DNA from: Pseudoalteromonas luteoviolacea H33-S
GTDB lineage: Bacteria > Pseudomonadota > Gammaproteobacteria > Enterobacterales > Alteromonadaceae
Length of the DNA: 50,835 nucleotides
Assembly (NCBI RefSeq): GCF_001625695.1
Contig: NZ_AUXY01000103.1
Coordinates: 1-50,835, forward strand
Direction: 5' to 3'
The notes beneath the pieces are model-generated. The model saw only the letters and a program-made list of their open reading frames with translations. It did no database searches and was not told the origin of the DNA. Both the position numbers and the translations under genes were made by a program. Within the stretch, counting starts at the first letter, position 1; every line of letters starts with the position of its first letter. Shown in pieces: positions 26,759 to 36,413 of the stretch.

Positions 26759-28102
26759 ATGTACGATGATTTGACACTTGAACACTTTATGGAAGGACTT
26801 GTAAAGCGTAACCCACATGAACCTGAGTTTCATCAAGCAGTAAAAGAGGTGGCGGAGTCTGTCATTCCGTTCATTAATAAAAACCCTCAATATAAATTGG
26901 CGCATATTCTTGAACGAATGACTGAGCCGGACAAAGTGGTTTCATTTAGAGTTTCATGGGAAGACGACGACGGTCATATTCGTATAAATCGAGGTTATCG
27001 CGTTCAGTTTAATAACTCAATTGGACCGTACAAAGGGGGATTGCGTTTTGACCCTTCGGTTAATTTGAGCGTTTTAAAGTTTTTAGGGTTTGAGCAAACA
27101 TTTAAAAACAGCTTAACAACATTGCCAATAGGTGCAGGCAAGGGGGGCTCTGATTTTAACCCTAAAGGGAAGTCAGATCGCGAGATCATGCGTTTTTGCC
27201 AATCATTTATGACGCAGCTCTATCAACACATTGGGCCAAATATGGATGTACCTGCTGGTGATATTGGTGTGGGGTCTAGAGAGATCAGTTACTTATTTGG
27301 CCAATATAAACGATTAACGCATCAGTTTGAAAGCGTGTTAACTGGTAAGTCGCTTGAATTTGGTGGTAGCTTGATTCGTACTGAAGCGACTGGCTATGGC
27401 AGTGCCTACTTTATGCAAGCGATGCTCGCGCATCAAAAAGAAGAGATTGCGGGTAAGGCATGCTTAGTTTCAGGTTCTGGAAATGTTGCATTGCATTGCG
27501 CCGAGAAAATCATCCAACTCGGTGGCAAAGTACTGACGCTGTCTGACTCAAGCGGTACTCTATATGTCGCTGAGGGCATAGATCAGGCTAAGTTGGATAT
27601 AATTAAAGATGTCAAAACAAGGCAACGAAAACGTCTTAGTGTACTGACAGAGCAGTTCACTTGTGAATTCTACAAAGGTAAAAAGCCATGGCATATTCAA
27701 GCTGAACTTGCATTCCCATGCGCGACTCAGAATGAACTGACTGTTCAAGATGCTCAAACTTTGGCTGACAACGGCTGTATTGCGGTTTCGGAAGGGGCGA
27801 ATATGCCATGTACGCCAGAAGCTGTGCAAATATTTGCTGAGCGCGGTGTGTTGTACGCGCCAGGAAAAGCGTCAAACGCGGGTGGGGTTGCAGTATCTGC
27901 ATTGGAGATGTCGCAAAACAGTATTCGTATGTCTTGGTCTGAGCAGGAGCTAGAGCAAAAGTTACATGACATAATGCAGCAAATTCATGACCAGTGCGTG
28001 AAATACGGCAGCAAAAATGGCCAAGTTAACTACGTAGATGGCGCGAATATCGCAGGCTTTATTAAAGTTGCAGATGCTATGCTCGCGTATGGTGTTGTTT
28101 AG
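26759..28102 (+). CDS. gdhA: NADP-specific glutamate dehydrogenase
   Basis: Interconverts 2-oxoglutarate plus ammonia with glutamate in the cytoplasm. 447 residues, the normal length of the hexameric class. The substrate domain has GPYKGGLRFDPSVN and the catalytic PIGAGKGGSDF. The nucleotide domain has VSGSGNVALHCAEK and the C-terminal SEGANMPCTPEA. AAGG precedes the ATG. It is a single-gene unit with its own terminator. Confidence 0.96.
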   Translation: MYDDLTLEHFMEGLVKRNPHEPEFHQAVKEVAESVIPFINKNPQYKLAHILERMTEPDKVVSFRVSWEDDDGHIRINRGYRVQFNNSIGPYKGGLRFDPSVNLSVLKFLGFEQTFKNSLTTLPIGAGKGGSDFNPKGKSDREIMRFCQSFMTQLYQHIGPNMDVPAGDIGVGSREISYLFGQYKRLTHQFESVLTGKSLEFGGSLIRTEATGYGSAYFMQAMLAHQKEEIAGKACLVSGSGNVALHCAEKIIQLGGKVLTLSDSSGTLYVAEGIDQAKLDIIKDVKTRQRKRLSVLTEQFTCEFYKGKKPWHIQAELAFPCATQNELTVQDAQTLADNGCIAVSEGANMPCTPEAVQIFAERGVLYAPGKASNAGGVAVSALEMSQNSIRMSWSEQELEQKLHDIMQQIHDQCVKYGSKNGQVNYVDGANIAGFIKVADAMLAYGVV

Positions 28103-28169
28103 TTTTGAGTCAAAAAAGTGTGCATTGGTACTCTGACTTAGAGACTAGTAACGTAAACTGGTGGTTTAT

Positions 28170-28193
28170 AGCTCCCTAAATAAGGGAGCTTTT
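28170..28193. terminator. Terminator between convergent gdhA and a secreted-protein gene
   Basis: A perfect 8-bp stem AGCTCCCT/AGGGAGCT followed by TTTTC on the plus strand. Confidence 0.75.
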
Positions 28194-28203
28194 CAGTTTG
28201 TGT

Positions 28204-28974
28204 TTATATCTCTTTTAAAATACAAGGTTTAGTGCCACACTGGCCGTGCGGTTGTGGATTTATTTCAACAAATGCGGCATCAAGTGTGGTGCTTTCGCAC
28301 AGACCGGTATGTTTTAGTGTTGAATTGACTTGAAGCGTTTTCCATGAGTTTCTATCGACATAATGCAATTCCGAGTCTTTATAGCTTCTATTATACACAA
28401 ACTGTAAGCCGCTGTAGTACTGGACCAGTGGCTGGCCAGAACAGTCTTGTGATGTGAAATGTAGATCCCTTAGAGAGACGTCATTGGGTCTAAATTGTCT
28501 AAAATGGTTACTCTCAGCAGATGGTGCTAGATCCCACACTGGACCTGAATTTATATAACGAAGGCCAATAACGCGCCCAATTTGAGTTACACCATCACCT
28601 TTATATAACATGGAAATACCTTTGTAGCTATCTGGTGCCGTTGGTGCAATCGCTAAAGAAATACTTTTAGCTCTCTCTATATCAGCCTCTATCATACAAT
28701 CCATTGCACTTTTTACGGACACTGGTAGCTTTCCTGCAATTGCAGTAATGAGCAGAGAATACATAGCACGTCCAGATTCAGTGCTTAAAGAGAAGCTATA
28801 AAGGGATTTTGTGGTTTGTGCTACACAGCTTGGTAACTGGTGGATTTTTTCACTGCCAATGGAAAAGCGAATATTATTACCGTCTACGTTCAACGACGTA
28901 ATTTGGGATGAAGAAAGTGCATGAGCACTGAAAAAAGTTAAAGCGAAAGGGGTTATATATTTTATCATGTTCAT
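28204..28974 (-). CDS. Secreted protein of unknown function
   Basis: About 256 residues from the ATG at 28974, which gives a clean signal peptide (MNMIKYITPFALTFF, cleavage after AHA). An ATG 11 codons earlier would bury it. The mature part has about seven Cys residues and ends in a Cys-rich tail (HGQCGTKPC). No recognised domain. Convergent with gdhA. Confidence 0.65.
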   Translation of the reverse strand: MNMIKYITPFALTFFSAHALSSSQITSLNVDGNNIRFSIGSEKIHQLPSCVAQTTKSLYSFSLSTESGRAMYSLLITAIAGKLPVSVKSAMDCMIEADIERAKSISLAIAPTAPDSYKGISMLYKGDGVTQIGRVIGLRYINSGPVWDLAPSAESNHFRQFRPNDVSLRDLHFTSQDCSGQPLVQYYSGLQFVYNRSYKDSELHYVDRNSWKTLQVNSTLKHTGLCESTTLDAAFVEINPQPHGQCGTKPCILKEI

Positions 28975-29112
28975 TAATGTTATTTTTAATATAGTCAATG
29001 ATGCCATATTTTAAAGTTTATATACAGAAGGGTTTTTAGGGTTTTATTATTTTTATACAGTATAATGATTGCTGATTTTTTTGGTTTTTAAATCGCGTCT
29101 AAGAAGGGAGTT

Positions 29113-29439
29113 ATGAAATATATTTATGGAGTTTTATGTGTTTTAGGGGCTGTGTTACCTTATTGTGCGTTTATTCCTTGGCTTGCTGAGAATGGGCCGA
29201 GTTTTTTGCTGTTATACTCTCAAATCAGCACAAATCCACTGTCTTCAATGGCATGGTTAGATGTTATTGTTTCAGCCTTTGTATTGGTGGCTTTCATTAT
29301 TTACGAGGGGAGGCTGTTGAAAATGAAAAAATTGTGGTTGCCTATTGCAAGTACATTTATTGTCGGCGTGTCTCTTGGCTTGCCACTATTTCTATTATTA
29401 AGAGAATTTCATTTGCAAAAGTTGAGAGCGCACAGCTAA
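29113..29439 (+). CDS. DUF2834 family small membrane protein
   Basis: 108 residues with three hydrophobic helices (about 5-20, 47-64 and 73-92). VLGAVLPYCAFIPWL is the start pattern of the DUF2834 family, of unknown function. A GGGAG box precedes the ATG. Confidence 0.75.
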   Translation: MKYIYGVLCVLGAVLPYCAFIPWLAENGPSFLLLYSQISTNPLSSMAWLDVIVSAFVLVAFIIYEGRLLKMKKLWLPIASTFIVGVSLGLPLFLLLREFHLQKLRAHS

Positions 29440-29644
29440 AACCTGAGGTCCAAGTACAAACTGACTTTAGCCATAAGATATTTTTGTAACCTAGTGAGCG
29501 TTGTGACCATGTTCAGAAGTAAAAATATGATCTATATATGAAGAATCACATTCTTTGCAAGGCCATGTATTTTCATTTTATCTCTATAGTGTTAGCTTAA
29601 TAGTTGCTTTATATACAATGGAATTTCAATAAAGGGATACTGAT

Positions 29645-30148
29645 ATGAGAAGAATACTTACCGCTCTGCTTGCTTCATCAATTTGCTTACCTACTTTCGC
29701 TAACGAAACTACCCACAAAGACTGGATAGCCAATACAGGCGGTGACGAGTATTATTTTGCAGCCACGGTCAATAATAGTGATCATGTTTTTGGCAAATAC
29801 TGTTACTTTGATAGCCAGCAATGCCTATACCTTCTTAGCGTTGATATTACATGCGATAAGGGTGAGCGTTATCCAGTACTTGTCAATGCTGAGTCGGGTT
29901 CGTTAAACGTCAACCTCGTTTGTGGTGATGAAATTGACGAGCAGAATGTGATGATTTTCGATGACTTTGATGAAATTGAAAGGACTACCAAAGGCAGTAA
30001 GCAATTTGGTATTGCGATCCCGATGGAAAGTGGTCAGTTTTTAGTGTCTCGATTCAGTTTATCAGGCGCAAAACGCAGTATAAATATTATGACAAGAAAG
30101 GCTGAAAAGCGTTTAGCCGAGCTGAGCTCTGATAGTGAGATGTTGTAA
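29645..30148 (+). CDS. Periplasmic protein of unknown function
   Basis: 167 residues with a signal peptide cleaved after TFAN. The mature part has four Cys (YCYFDSQQC, ITC, VC), an acidic stretch (DDFDEIE) and a helical Lys/Arg tail. Strand-rich, no family recognised. AAGGG lies upstream of the ATG. Confidence 0.65.
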   Translation: MRRILTALLASSICLPTFANETTHKDWIANTGGDEYYFAATVNNSDHVFGKYCYFDSQQCLYLLSVDITCDKGERYPVLVNAESGSLNVNLVCGDEIDEQNVMIFDDFDEIERTTKGSKQFGIAIPMESGQFLVSRFSLSGAKRSINIMTRKAEKRLAELSSDSEML

Positions 30149-30522
30149 ATAAGGTTTTTTAATCCCAAATTCAACATGCAAGTACACCTCCACGGCTTCC
30201 ATATTAATATTGACACCTTTAATCATATTAGTATGAAGCTGCATTACTTTAAACGGCATCCATGTTAATTAATTTGGATGCCGCCTCTGTATGATGAAAG
30301 TTTGAAAATCATACACCCAAGTTTTTCCATCTATTCACATAGTGGGTCAAGTTTTATTCTTTTTTCAGCCTTTTTATTAATATTTACGGTGTTTAAACTT
30401 TGTTCGTGTGAGGTTTTTATTTAATATTTGTGGATTTTTAAAATTATAACTGACAGAATATAGCCGAGTTAAAAATAAAAACCTTATAATTGGAAAATAA
30501 GAAGTTTATATTAAGGAAAAAT
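30149..30522. other. 374-bp spacer with one hairpin
   Basis: No gene. A perfect 9-bp stem (CGGCATCCA 30254-30262 with TGGATGCCG 30275-30283) has no good T-run, so it is a weak terminator at most. AT-rich promoter-like sequence follows. Confidence 0.45.
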
Positions 30523-31053
30523 ATGAAAAAGTTAGTTGTTTTAATCGCGGGTGTTTTATCTGCAGGTTCAGTATTTGCAAATCCATCGGTAACGGAAACC
30601 TTTGGTGCCACACAAGACCTATTGGTCAATGAAGATGTGAAAGAACTGCAAATTGTTGATATAAACTCTGACAACAGAAAAGATCTTGTTTGGACAACAA
30701 GTAAAGGCGCTGTCAAATATAAGCTTAGGAATAATGACGCAATTGCTTCGCTTGAAACCTTGCCAGGTACGCGTTGGCGTTTGGAATATACAATGAATGG
30801 TCAAGTTAAGTTTGTAAGCTTTACTACCGGTGGTGGTATTATTGAAACAGATAATGACAAAGTATATAAAATCAATAAGCTATCCATGGGAGAGGCGGGC
30901 GAGCTTTGGTTCTGTACACCGCTTGTAAATGGTCTCGACAGAACAGACTGCGCTTGGCATTACAAAATCACTGATATTTTACCTAACGTCATGATTGGTA
31001 CAGACCAGCGTACAGGCGCTAAGTGGGTAGCTAACAAAATTGTAGCGGAATAA
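30523..31053 (+). CDS. Exported protein with one FG-GAP/VCBS-like repeat
   Basis: 176 residues from ATG 30523, with AAGGAAA just upstream; an in-frame ATG 33 bases earlier is unlikely. The signal peptide is cleaved after VFAN. The stretch LQIVDINSDNRKDLVWTTSK resembles a calcium-binding FG-GAP/VCBS repeat (DxNxDxxxD). The remainder has two Cys and several Trp. Function unknown. Own terminator downstream. Confidence 0.65.
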   Translation: MKKLVVLIAGVLSAGSVFANPSVTETFGATQDLLVNEDVKELQIVDINSDNRKDLVWTTSKGAVKYKLRNNDAIASLETLPGTRWRLEYTMNGQVKFVSFTTGGGIIETDNDKVYKINKLSMGEAGELWFCTPLVNGLDRTDCAWHYKITDILPNVMIGTDQRTGAKWVANKIVAE

Positions 31054-31097
31054 TTGTTCAACATATAAAGGTAGTTTAATTACTTAAATACCTATTT

Positions 31098-31125
31098 AGC
31101 ACGGTTTTTACCGTGCTTTTTATTT
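31098..31125 (+). terminator. Rho-independent terminator
   Basis: Stem AGCACGGT/ACCGTGCT, T-loop, then a run of T. Confidence 0.9.
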
Positions 31126-31174
31126 TACGAACAATTTCACTGACCAAAATCGGTTAACTTAATACCAAATCTAT

Positions 31175-33301
31175 TTATTTCATAAAGAGTTCGACGACTT
31201 CTTTTTTAGCTGAGATTCGAGCTCGGATTACAATTTTTTCATTGTCTATATCACTAATATTTGAAAAGTTACTAGGTAGTTTTCCTAATATTTTTAGAGC
31301 ACCGTTAATTAGATTATATGACCACAGTTCGCGTTTATTATTAGTACCAAAAATCGTGTTTTCTTTAATGATAAATTGCTGCTCATCTGCACCATAGCCG
31401 TTTAAAGCTGTTATTTGTTCCGCTTCTATCGCGCCTGACAACCAAAACCTATCCATATGGTCTGTATAAATAAGCTGTCCTTGCTCTGATTTATCGGCCC
31501 AATTGACGCGTTTATCCGTTAATAGCTGTGCTTCGTTTGTCTTGAGGTCGTATTCCATTAGCTTTTTTGTGCCTCGTACGTTGGCAAATGCCAGCGCAAT
31601 ATGACCTGTTTTGTCCCAATGTAATAGCTCAATAATGGGGTGTTGGGTGTGATGCTGAGTTTGCTTACCATCAAGTTGCAATTGTATAAGCTGATTATTA
31701 ACGCTTACGAGTAAATCGGTTCCGGCATGAGACCACTTCATTGCAGATATATCGCTATCTATCGGGAAATTCGATAATTGTATTGTCGTATGTCCGTCAT
31801 ACAGCCAAACTTGGTCTTCTCCTGAGCGGTCTGACGATAAAGACAGTAGACTTCCGCCAGGTTGTAAAATGCCCGTGTTATCAGACATCGTTGAGCGCGC
31901 AACTATATAGTCATCTAATTTATTGTGTGCTTTAGACAACTCTGTGAATGGAATTGCAGCAATATCGAAATCAAAAGTCCCTTTTATGACCAGCGCTTTG
32001 CTGCCATCCGGGTGAAAACTAGGGGAGAAGGCCGGTTGATCTAGTGGCATACTCACATTGCGCACCGTGCCATCAAAAGAGAGGGTGAAAAACTGTCGCC
32101 CTGTACTAAAAATAAGATGATCTTTAATTGGTGAGAAGTTGGCATACACATTAATATGCCGGCGTGCCTCTGGGGTAAATATAATTGGGTTACTTGAAAG
32201 TAATTCGCCGCTCGAAGTGAGGGTTTCTATATAATGCTGGCTATCTGCATGGATGCTGATAACCGCAAATAAGTCGTCTTTTGGCGAGTAATCGTAGTAG
32301 ATAATATTCCCATCGGTGACGTTATGAATAATACGGCTTTCATTTTTATCAGGAGAATAGCTTATTAGCTGCCATTGAGTAGACTCTCGCTGCAACAGGG
32401 CGATATTGTTGTTGTTCAACCAATGAGGTGATCTGATCTCTGAGTTTTTGCACTCTAACAAAATGTTCATAGGTTGCGGTGCTTTTAGTGCTTCAGCAAA
32501 CTCCATACTCATTAGCTGATAGCACTTTTTTTGTACCACGGGTTTCTCACAGTTCATGGTGCGAATAAACACGAGCTCTTTGCCATCTGGTGAAAAACTA
32601 TGGCTTCCATAACTGTCTATATGCTCTGTCAGTTTGTGCTCTTGCTTGGTTGTTAAGTTTTTAGCCCAAATATTATTAACGCATTCTTCCTCTGAAAATC
32701 GATGAAACATAATATAGTTGCCATCTGGCGAGTAGATACTTGCAAATTCTTTACCGTCAGAGGCTGTTAGAGCCCGAATTTCACCTACGGAAAATAGTTG
32801 AGGTTCATCTTGTGTTGCAAAGTGAACTCCAACGAAGCTGCATAGTATGATAAGGATAAAAAGTAGTAGTCTCTTTTTGTTCAAATATACGACAGCGTTA
32901 GGAGAGGCATGCTCGTGGTTAGCAGGCGCGACATGATGCTTTGAGGAGTCCGTGTCTACTTGAACAGGAACTTGCTCTGAATCACTGAGCCATTTAACCT
33001 GACACTCTAAACTATAACCTTGTTTTGAATGTGTCTTGATATAGATTTGTTCTTTGCCATCATCACCTAGGGCTTTGCGAAGTTGTGCAATGCAGCGTTG
33101 CAAACTATTAGGTGAAACCACGGTTTCAGGCCAAACTTTTGATAGCAGAACCTCCTGGCTGACCACTTCGCCTTGTTTCTGCGCCAAGTAAGTCAGTACG
33201 GATAACGCTTTAGGCGCGACAACTTGCGGCTGTTGATTTTGTGTGATCTGATTTCTGGATAAGTCGACATAAAATTCACCAACCCAATATTGCTTTGTCA
33301 T
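31175..33301 (-). CDS. CadC/ToxR-like membrane transcription regulator with PD40 beta-propeller
   Basis: 708 residues. An OmpR/CadC-type winged helix occupies about 1-105 (APKALSVLTYLAQ; VVSPNSLQRCIAQLRKALGD; IKTHSKQGYSL). A single membrane helix follows at about 144-162. The exported C-terminal half carries TolB/PD40-like propeller repeats (YSPDGNYIMFHRF, FSPDGKELVFIRT, FHPDGSKALV). The design fits a one-component system that binds promoter DNA from the membrane while the propeller senses a periplasmic signal. Targets are unknown; the nearby secreted-protein genes are candidates. Confidence 0.85.
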   Translation of the reverse strand: MTKQYWVGEFYVDLSRNQITQNQQPQVVAPKALSVLTYLAQKQGEVVSQEVLLSKVWPETVVSPNSLQRCIAQLRKALGDDGKEQIYIKTHSKQGYSLECQVKWLSDSEQVPVQVDTDSSKHHVAPANHEHASPNAVVYLNKKRLLLFILIILCSFVGVHFATQDEPQLFSVGEIRALTASDGKEFASIYSPDGNYIMFHRFSEEECVNNIWAKNLTTKQEHKLTEHIDSYGSHSFSPDGKELVFIRTMNCEKPVVQKKCYQLMSMEFAEALKAPQPMNILLECKNSEIRSPHWLNNNNIALLQRESTQWQLISYSPDKNESRIIHNVTDGNIIYYDYSPKDDLFAVISIHADSQHYIETLTSSGELLSSNPIIFTPEARRHINVYANFSPIKDHLIFSTGRQFFTLSFDGTVRNVSMPLDQPAFSPSFHPDGSKALVIKGTFDFDIAAIPFTELSKAHNKLDDYIVARSTMSDNTGILQPGGSLLSLSSDRSGEDQVWLYDGHTTIQLSNFPIDSDISAMKWSHAGTDLLVSVNNQLIQLQLDGKQTQHHTQHPIIELLHWDKTGHIALAFANVRGTKKLMEYDLKTNEAQLLTDKRVNWADKSEQGQLIYTDHMDRFWLSGAIEAEQITALNGYGADEQQFIIKENTIFGTNNKRELWSYNLINGALKILGKLPSNFSNISDIDNEKIVIRARISAKKEVVELFMK

Positions 33302-33859
33302 AGAGCCTCTATTTCACTTGTTTTGTTTTTATTATTGAATGAAACGCCATCAGAATACCGATGTTAGATATAAAATTCAAACAGGTAACTATCTGATTGA
33401 TATATTTAAAATTTCTAGAAGAACCGTAATCAGTGTGTGTTTACTGGTCATTTCTTCAGTTTAAGCACTTAAATCGACTGAAAAGCCAAACGAGGAGGCG
33501 CAGGGTTTTTATTGTTGGTTTTATGAGATATTAGGGTACTTAAGAATGTGTTGCGTATCTAAAAAACACCGCACTCTGCCTGTTAAATACAGTGTGAGTG
33601 TATATTCTGAAGAAGTGTTAGTTAAAACACTTAGGAAATATGGATATGTGACACTTAGTGCGTTGTTATACCTATTTTCCTAAGTTATGAGTTTTATAAT
33701 ATCCAGTTTAATTCTAAGGTTCTGATTTTATTTTTTAAAAAAAATCATTGGGCTGTGATATTGTCTAAAATGTTATTAAGCAATTAGATAAGATAGTTGC
33801 TGAGATATTTAATCTTGTTTTGCCATTTGTTTTAATGCGTTTATAAAAGGAAAGGGTTT
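33302..33859. other. 558-bp spacer
   Basis: AT-rich. The only open frame of note is 45 codons at 33546-33683 (MCCVSKKHRTL...), with a poor ribosome binding site. I see no leader like those of the precursor peptides elsewhere in the window. Confidence 0.4.
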
Positions 33860-34309
33860 ATGCTAAGAGTCGGTTTTGGCGTGGTTTTATTTTGTTGGGG
33901 AATGATGGCCTATGCAAACACCAGTCATCCTTTAGCTGCTTGTATGTCTTTACATGAAATTGCGGCTTCAACATTGGAGCAAAAATCACTGGGCCAGCCT
34001 AAGCAAGTGCTCTTGGCAAGATTGTCACCAAAACAAGTTTTAGCACAATCAGAAATGACCAATCCCGCAGACATTATTGCCTTTAATATGCATGAAATAA
34101 TCGACGAAGTATATGACTTTCCGCCACTCCCTATGAATATATACGGACAGTATGTTGTGGAGAAGTGCATTAGGCGAGTTGATAACTTGCCGATAGCATC
34201 TTATGAATTGATACATCCAAAGTTACAGCAATGTATGAAGAGTGTCTCTCGTCGAGCAATAGCTGATTGTGTCACTGATGTGCTTGTTAATACTCAACAG
34301 CACCAATAA
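33860..34309 (+). CDS. Exported protein of unknown function
   Basis: 149 residues with a signal peptide cleaved after AYAN. The mature part has four Cys (AACM, EKCI, QQCM, ADCV), likely two disulfides, and is mainly helical. AAGGAAAGGG precedes the ATG. No family recognised. The frameshifted precursor-peptide gene lies just downstream on the other strand. Confidence 0.65.
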   Translation: MLRVGFGVVLFCWGMMAYANTSHPLAACMSLHEIAASTLEQKSLGQPKQVLLARLSPKQVLAQSEMTNPADIIAFNMHEIIDEVYDFPPLPMNIYGQYVVEKCIRRVDNLPIASYELIHPKLQQCMKSVSRRAIADCVTDVLVNTQQHQ

Positions 34310-34455
34310 ATTTAATCCGCTTAATTAAGAACCTTCAACACCTTTTTATATTGAAAATATTGGGCCTATTGGTTTTGAGCTTAAAAAGTAAAATCGCGCA
34401 CTTGTGTGTTGTCTATTGCGCGATTAATTTTATACTATTTAACTTTTACTTCTAT

Positions 34456-34655
34456 TTATGCACAGTGAATAGGGTGTGTAGTAGGGCAAGCGCAGCCAGT
34501 TTCATAAGGCAAATTTGATGGGCAAGTGCCATCATTATATGTATTTGGTGCACAACCAATTGTTCTCCAAAAGCCACCTGCGATAATGGGTGTTTGCACA
34601 TTCGCAAGTTCTTTTTGTTGACTAAGGTTTTTCAATTTTTTCTTATTTATTTCAT
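34456..34655 (-). pseudogene. GG-leader precursor peptide gene 1, frameshifted after the start codon
   Basis: With one extra A in the AAA run directly after the ATG (34653-34655) the gene reads as 66 codons: leader MKINKKKLKNLSQQK...TPIIAGG, then a 38-residue tail starting FWRTIGCAP with five Cys. As written, ATG-AAA is followed by a stop and no in-frame ATG or GTG restores the frame; only a TTG within the Lys run is in frame. A good AAGGAAA box lies just upstream of the ATG, so this was a real gene. Leader and the TIGCxP motif match the peptide gene at 47426. It is either a very recent pseudogene, a phase-variable slip site or a sequencing error. Confidence 0.75.
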
Positions 34656-35012
34656 GAACTTTCCTTATTTTAGTTTTTAGTGATGTACATTAAATCTTTT
34701 GTTTAATTTTTTACGCCATGGTGCTTTAGAAAAGAGCTTGTAAAACCCCAGAAAATCAACATTAAGTTAACCGTTGCGTTATCTTTTAGCAGGGCTATTT
34801 TGATATAAATAAGAGGGTGAACGAAAGTTTAAGGTCACTTTTTTGAATCTGTAATTAAAATAAATCGAGCTGTTGTTTCTTTATCTCAAAAGTATCACTA
34901 CCCATATTAATCTTGATATTCTCTATATAGAAACTTTATCGCTTAATTAAATACTAAAGAAATTATCAGAAATGCCGATAGTCTTTTAGCGAGTGAGCAT
35001 AAGGAGATCACA

Positions 35013-36326
35013 ATGCACATCAAATCCGCTCTAAATATAAATTTGGCTGACTCGAAGTCGTTGGCAACAAATACTCGAATTGAAAAGTCTGAGAAGCTGG
35101 AACAAGAGCAAATTGCAAAAGTTTACGCGCCGCGTTATCCAGAGCCGCAACCTGAGTTATATGACCCTTACATGCGCGCGAAAAAGCACAAAGTACACAT
35201 TATTAATATGTCCAACCCTGATGCTAATAACGTACCTCAATACCGCTATGGTGATCTCACTGAATTAGAAGATATTGACGCTTACTTGACCCATGAAGAT
35301 AGACTGAGTACCGAGCAAAAGGACTTGCTTCGAACACATATTCCCTCGAAAGAGCTTCTTTCACTTATGGATAAAATGGATGATGAAACACTTGAGCAAT
35401 TTGTGGGCGTTTTAGCTAAGTCGTTTCGATTGGACGCATTTATGGGGGCTGGGATCAATAAAGAAAAATCTCAGGAACTGATATCGTTACTTAACTCAAT
35501 GACGGAAGAAGAGATCCAAGATACAGTCAGTACACTTGCTGCGCTTTCTGAGCAGGAAGAAGAAAATATTAAAATGTTTGTCTTTTTAGATGACGAGTTT
35601 GACCACAGCAACACTTTGTTTAGACCATTCTCAGAAGTTGCCGATTACAAGCAGCTCGCGATGGAAAGTCTACACTTTTCAAAACTCACACACCAGTATG
35701 TGGATTTATTGTCTAAAAACCGATATTCACAAGGCGAAATGACCTCTATTAACCAGCATTTAAAAGAAAGTACTCGGGAGCAAAGTAAAGGGATTCTTGA
35801 TATGGCAAGCCATGTCAAAAATAATGATAGGACATCATTTGTTGCGATGCTGGATGAGGCTGATAAGAGCAGTGAAAACAATATTTTTTCTTATGTCAGT
35901 AAGCTTGTTGACCTAGAGGAATATACCAGTGGGTATGAGAGCTCGCATGGCGGTCATGTTTTATTTACAGACAAGATGGAAACCGAATCAGAGCGAAGAG
36001 AAGTATACAGTAATTTGATAGATGCTTATGAGAAGCAAGGTGTTGGCTGGATGCAGGATGTCATTGAGCATATTCATGAAACACCTCCTCAGATACAGTC
36101 TGATATTTGGAAACAAATCAATGACACAATTGAAGATAATCCGGCTTTGTTTGAAAAGTCGGACTCTGTGGAGACGTGGATGAAAATAAACTTATCTTCG
36201 ATTCAAAGGGAATTTGAAAATCAGCAGATAGACCAAATTTATGATGCCGCTGAAAATCTAGATGTACCAATTGATGTTGGCAGGTTGAGCTGGGTTTATC
36301 ATGAAACTTTACGTGTTAATAAATAA
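35013..36326 (+). CDS. Large helical protein of unknown function
   Basis: 437 residues, acidic, predicted almost entirely alpha-helical and without a signal peptide or membrane helix. Repeated segments of the form LSTEQKDLLRTHI / MTEEEIQDTVSTLAAL suggest helical-bundle repeats. The N-terminus (MHIKSALNINLADSKSL) is flexible, Ser/Asn-rich and free of Cys, like substrates of flagellar or type III-like export, but that is only a resemblance. AAGGAG precedes the ATG. The unrelated-looking protein at 48605 has a comparable start. I do not recognise a family. Confidence 0.6.
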   Translation: MHIKSALNINLADSKSLATNTRIEKSEKLEQEQIAKVYAPRYPEPQPELYDPYMRAKKHKVHIINMSNPDANNVPQYRYGDLTELEDIDAYLTHEDRLSTEQKDLLRTHIPSKELLSLMDKMDDETLEQFVGVLAKSFRLDAFMGAGINKEKSQELISLLNSMTEEEIQDTVSTLAALSEQEEENIKMFVFLDDEFDHSNTLFRPFSEVADYKQLAMESLHFSKLTHQYVDLLSKNRYSQGEMTSINQHLKESTREQSKGILDMASHVKNNDRTSFVAMLDEADKSSENNIFSYVSKLVDLEEYTSGYESSHGGHVLFTDKMETESERREVYSNLIDAYEKQGVGWMQDVIEHIHETPPQIQSDIWKQINDTIEDNPALFEKSDSVETWMKINLSSIQREFENQQIDQIYDAAENLDVPIDVGRLSWVYHETLRVNK

Positions 36327-36346
36327 CACGTTCTTGGCTAGACACA

Positions 36347-36372
36347 GGAGTATACCTTGCATTGGATACTCC
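36347..36372. terminator. Hairpin between convergent genes
   Basis: A 7-bp stem GGAGTAT/ATACTCC with a 12-base loop, without a strong T-run. Confidence 0.4.
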
Positions 36373-36413
36373 AACTAACTAACTATTAGTGAATTTTAAT
36401 GGCGTTTATATTG

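Noticed and set aside
30254..30283. 9-bp perfect hairpin
   Set aside because: No T-run in either direction and about 100 bases from the nearest stop; not called as a terminator.
33546..33683. 45-codon open frame in the spacer before 33860
   Set aside because: Weak ribosome binding site and no leader pattern like the precursor peptides; could be chance.
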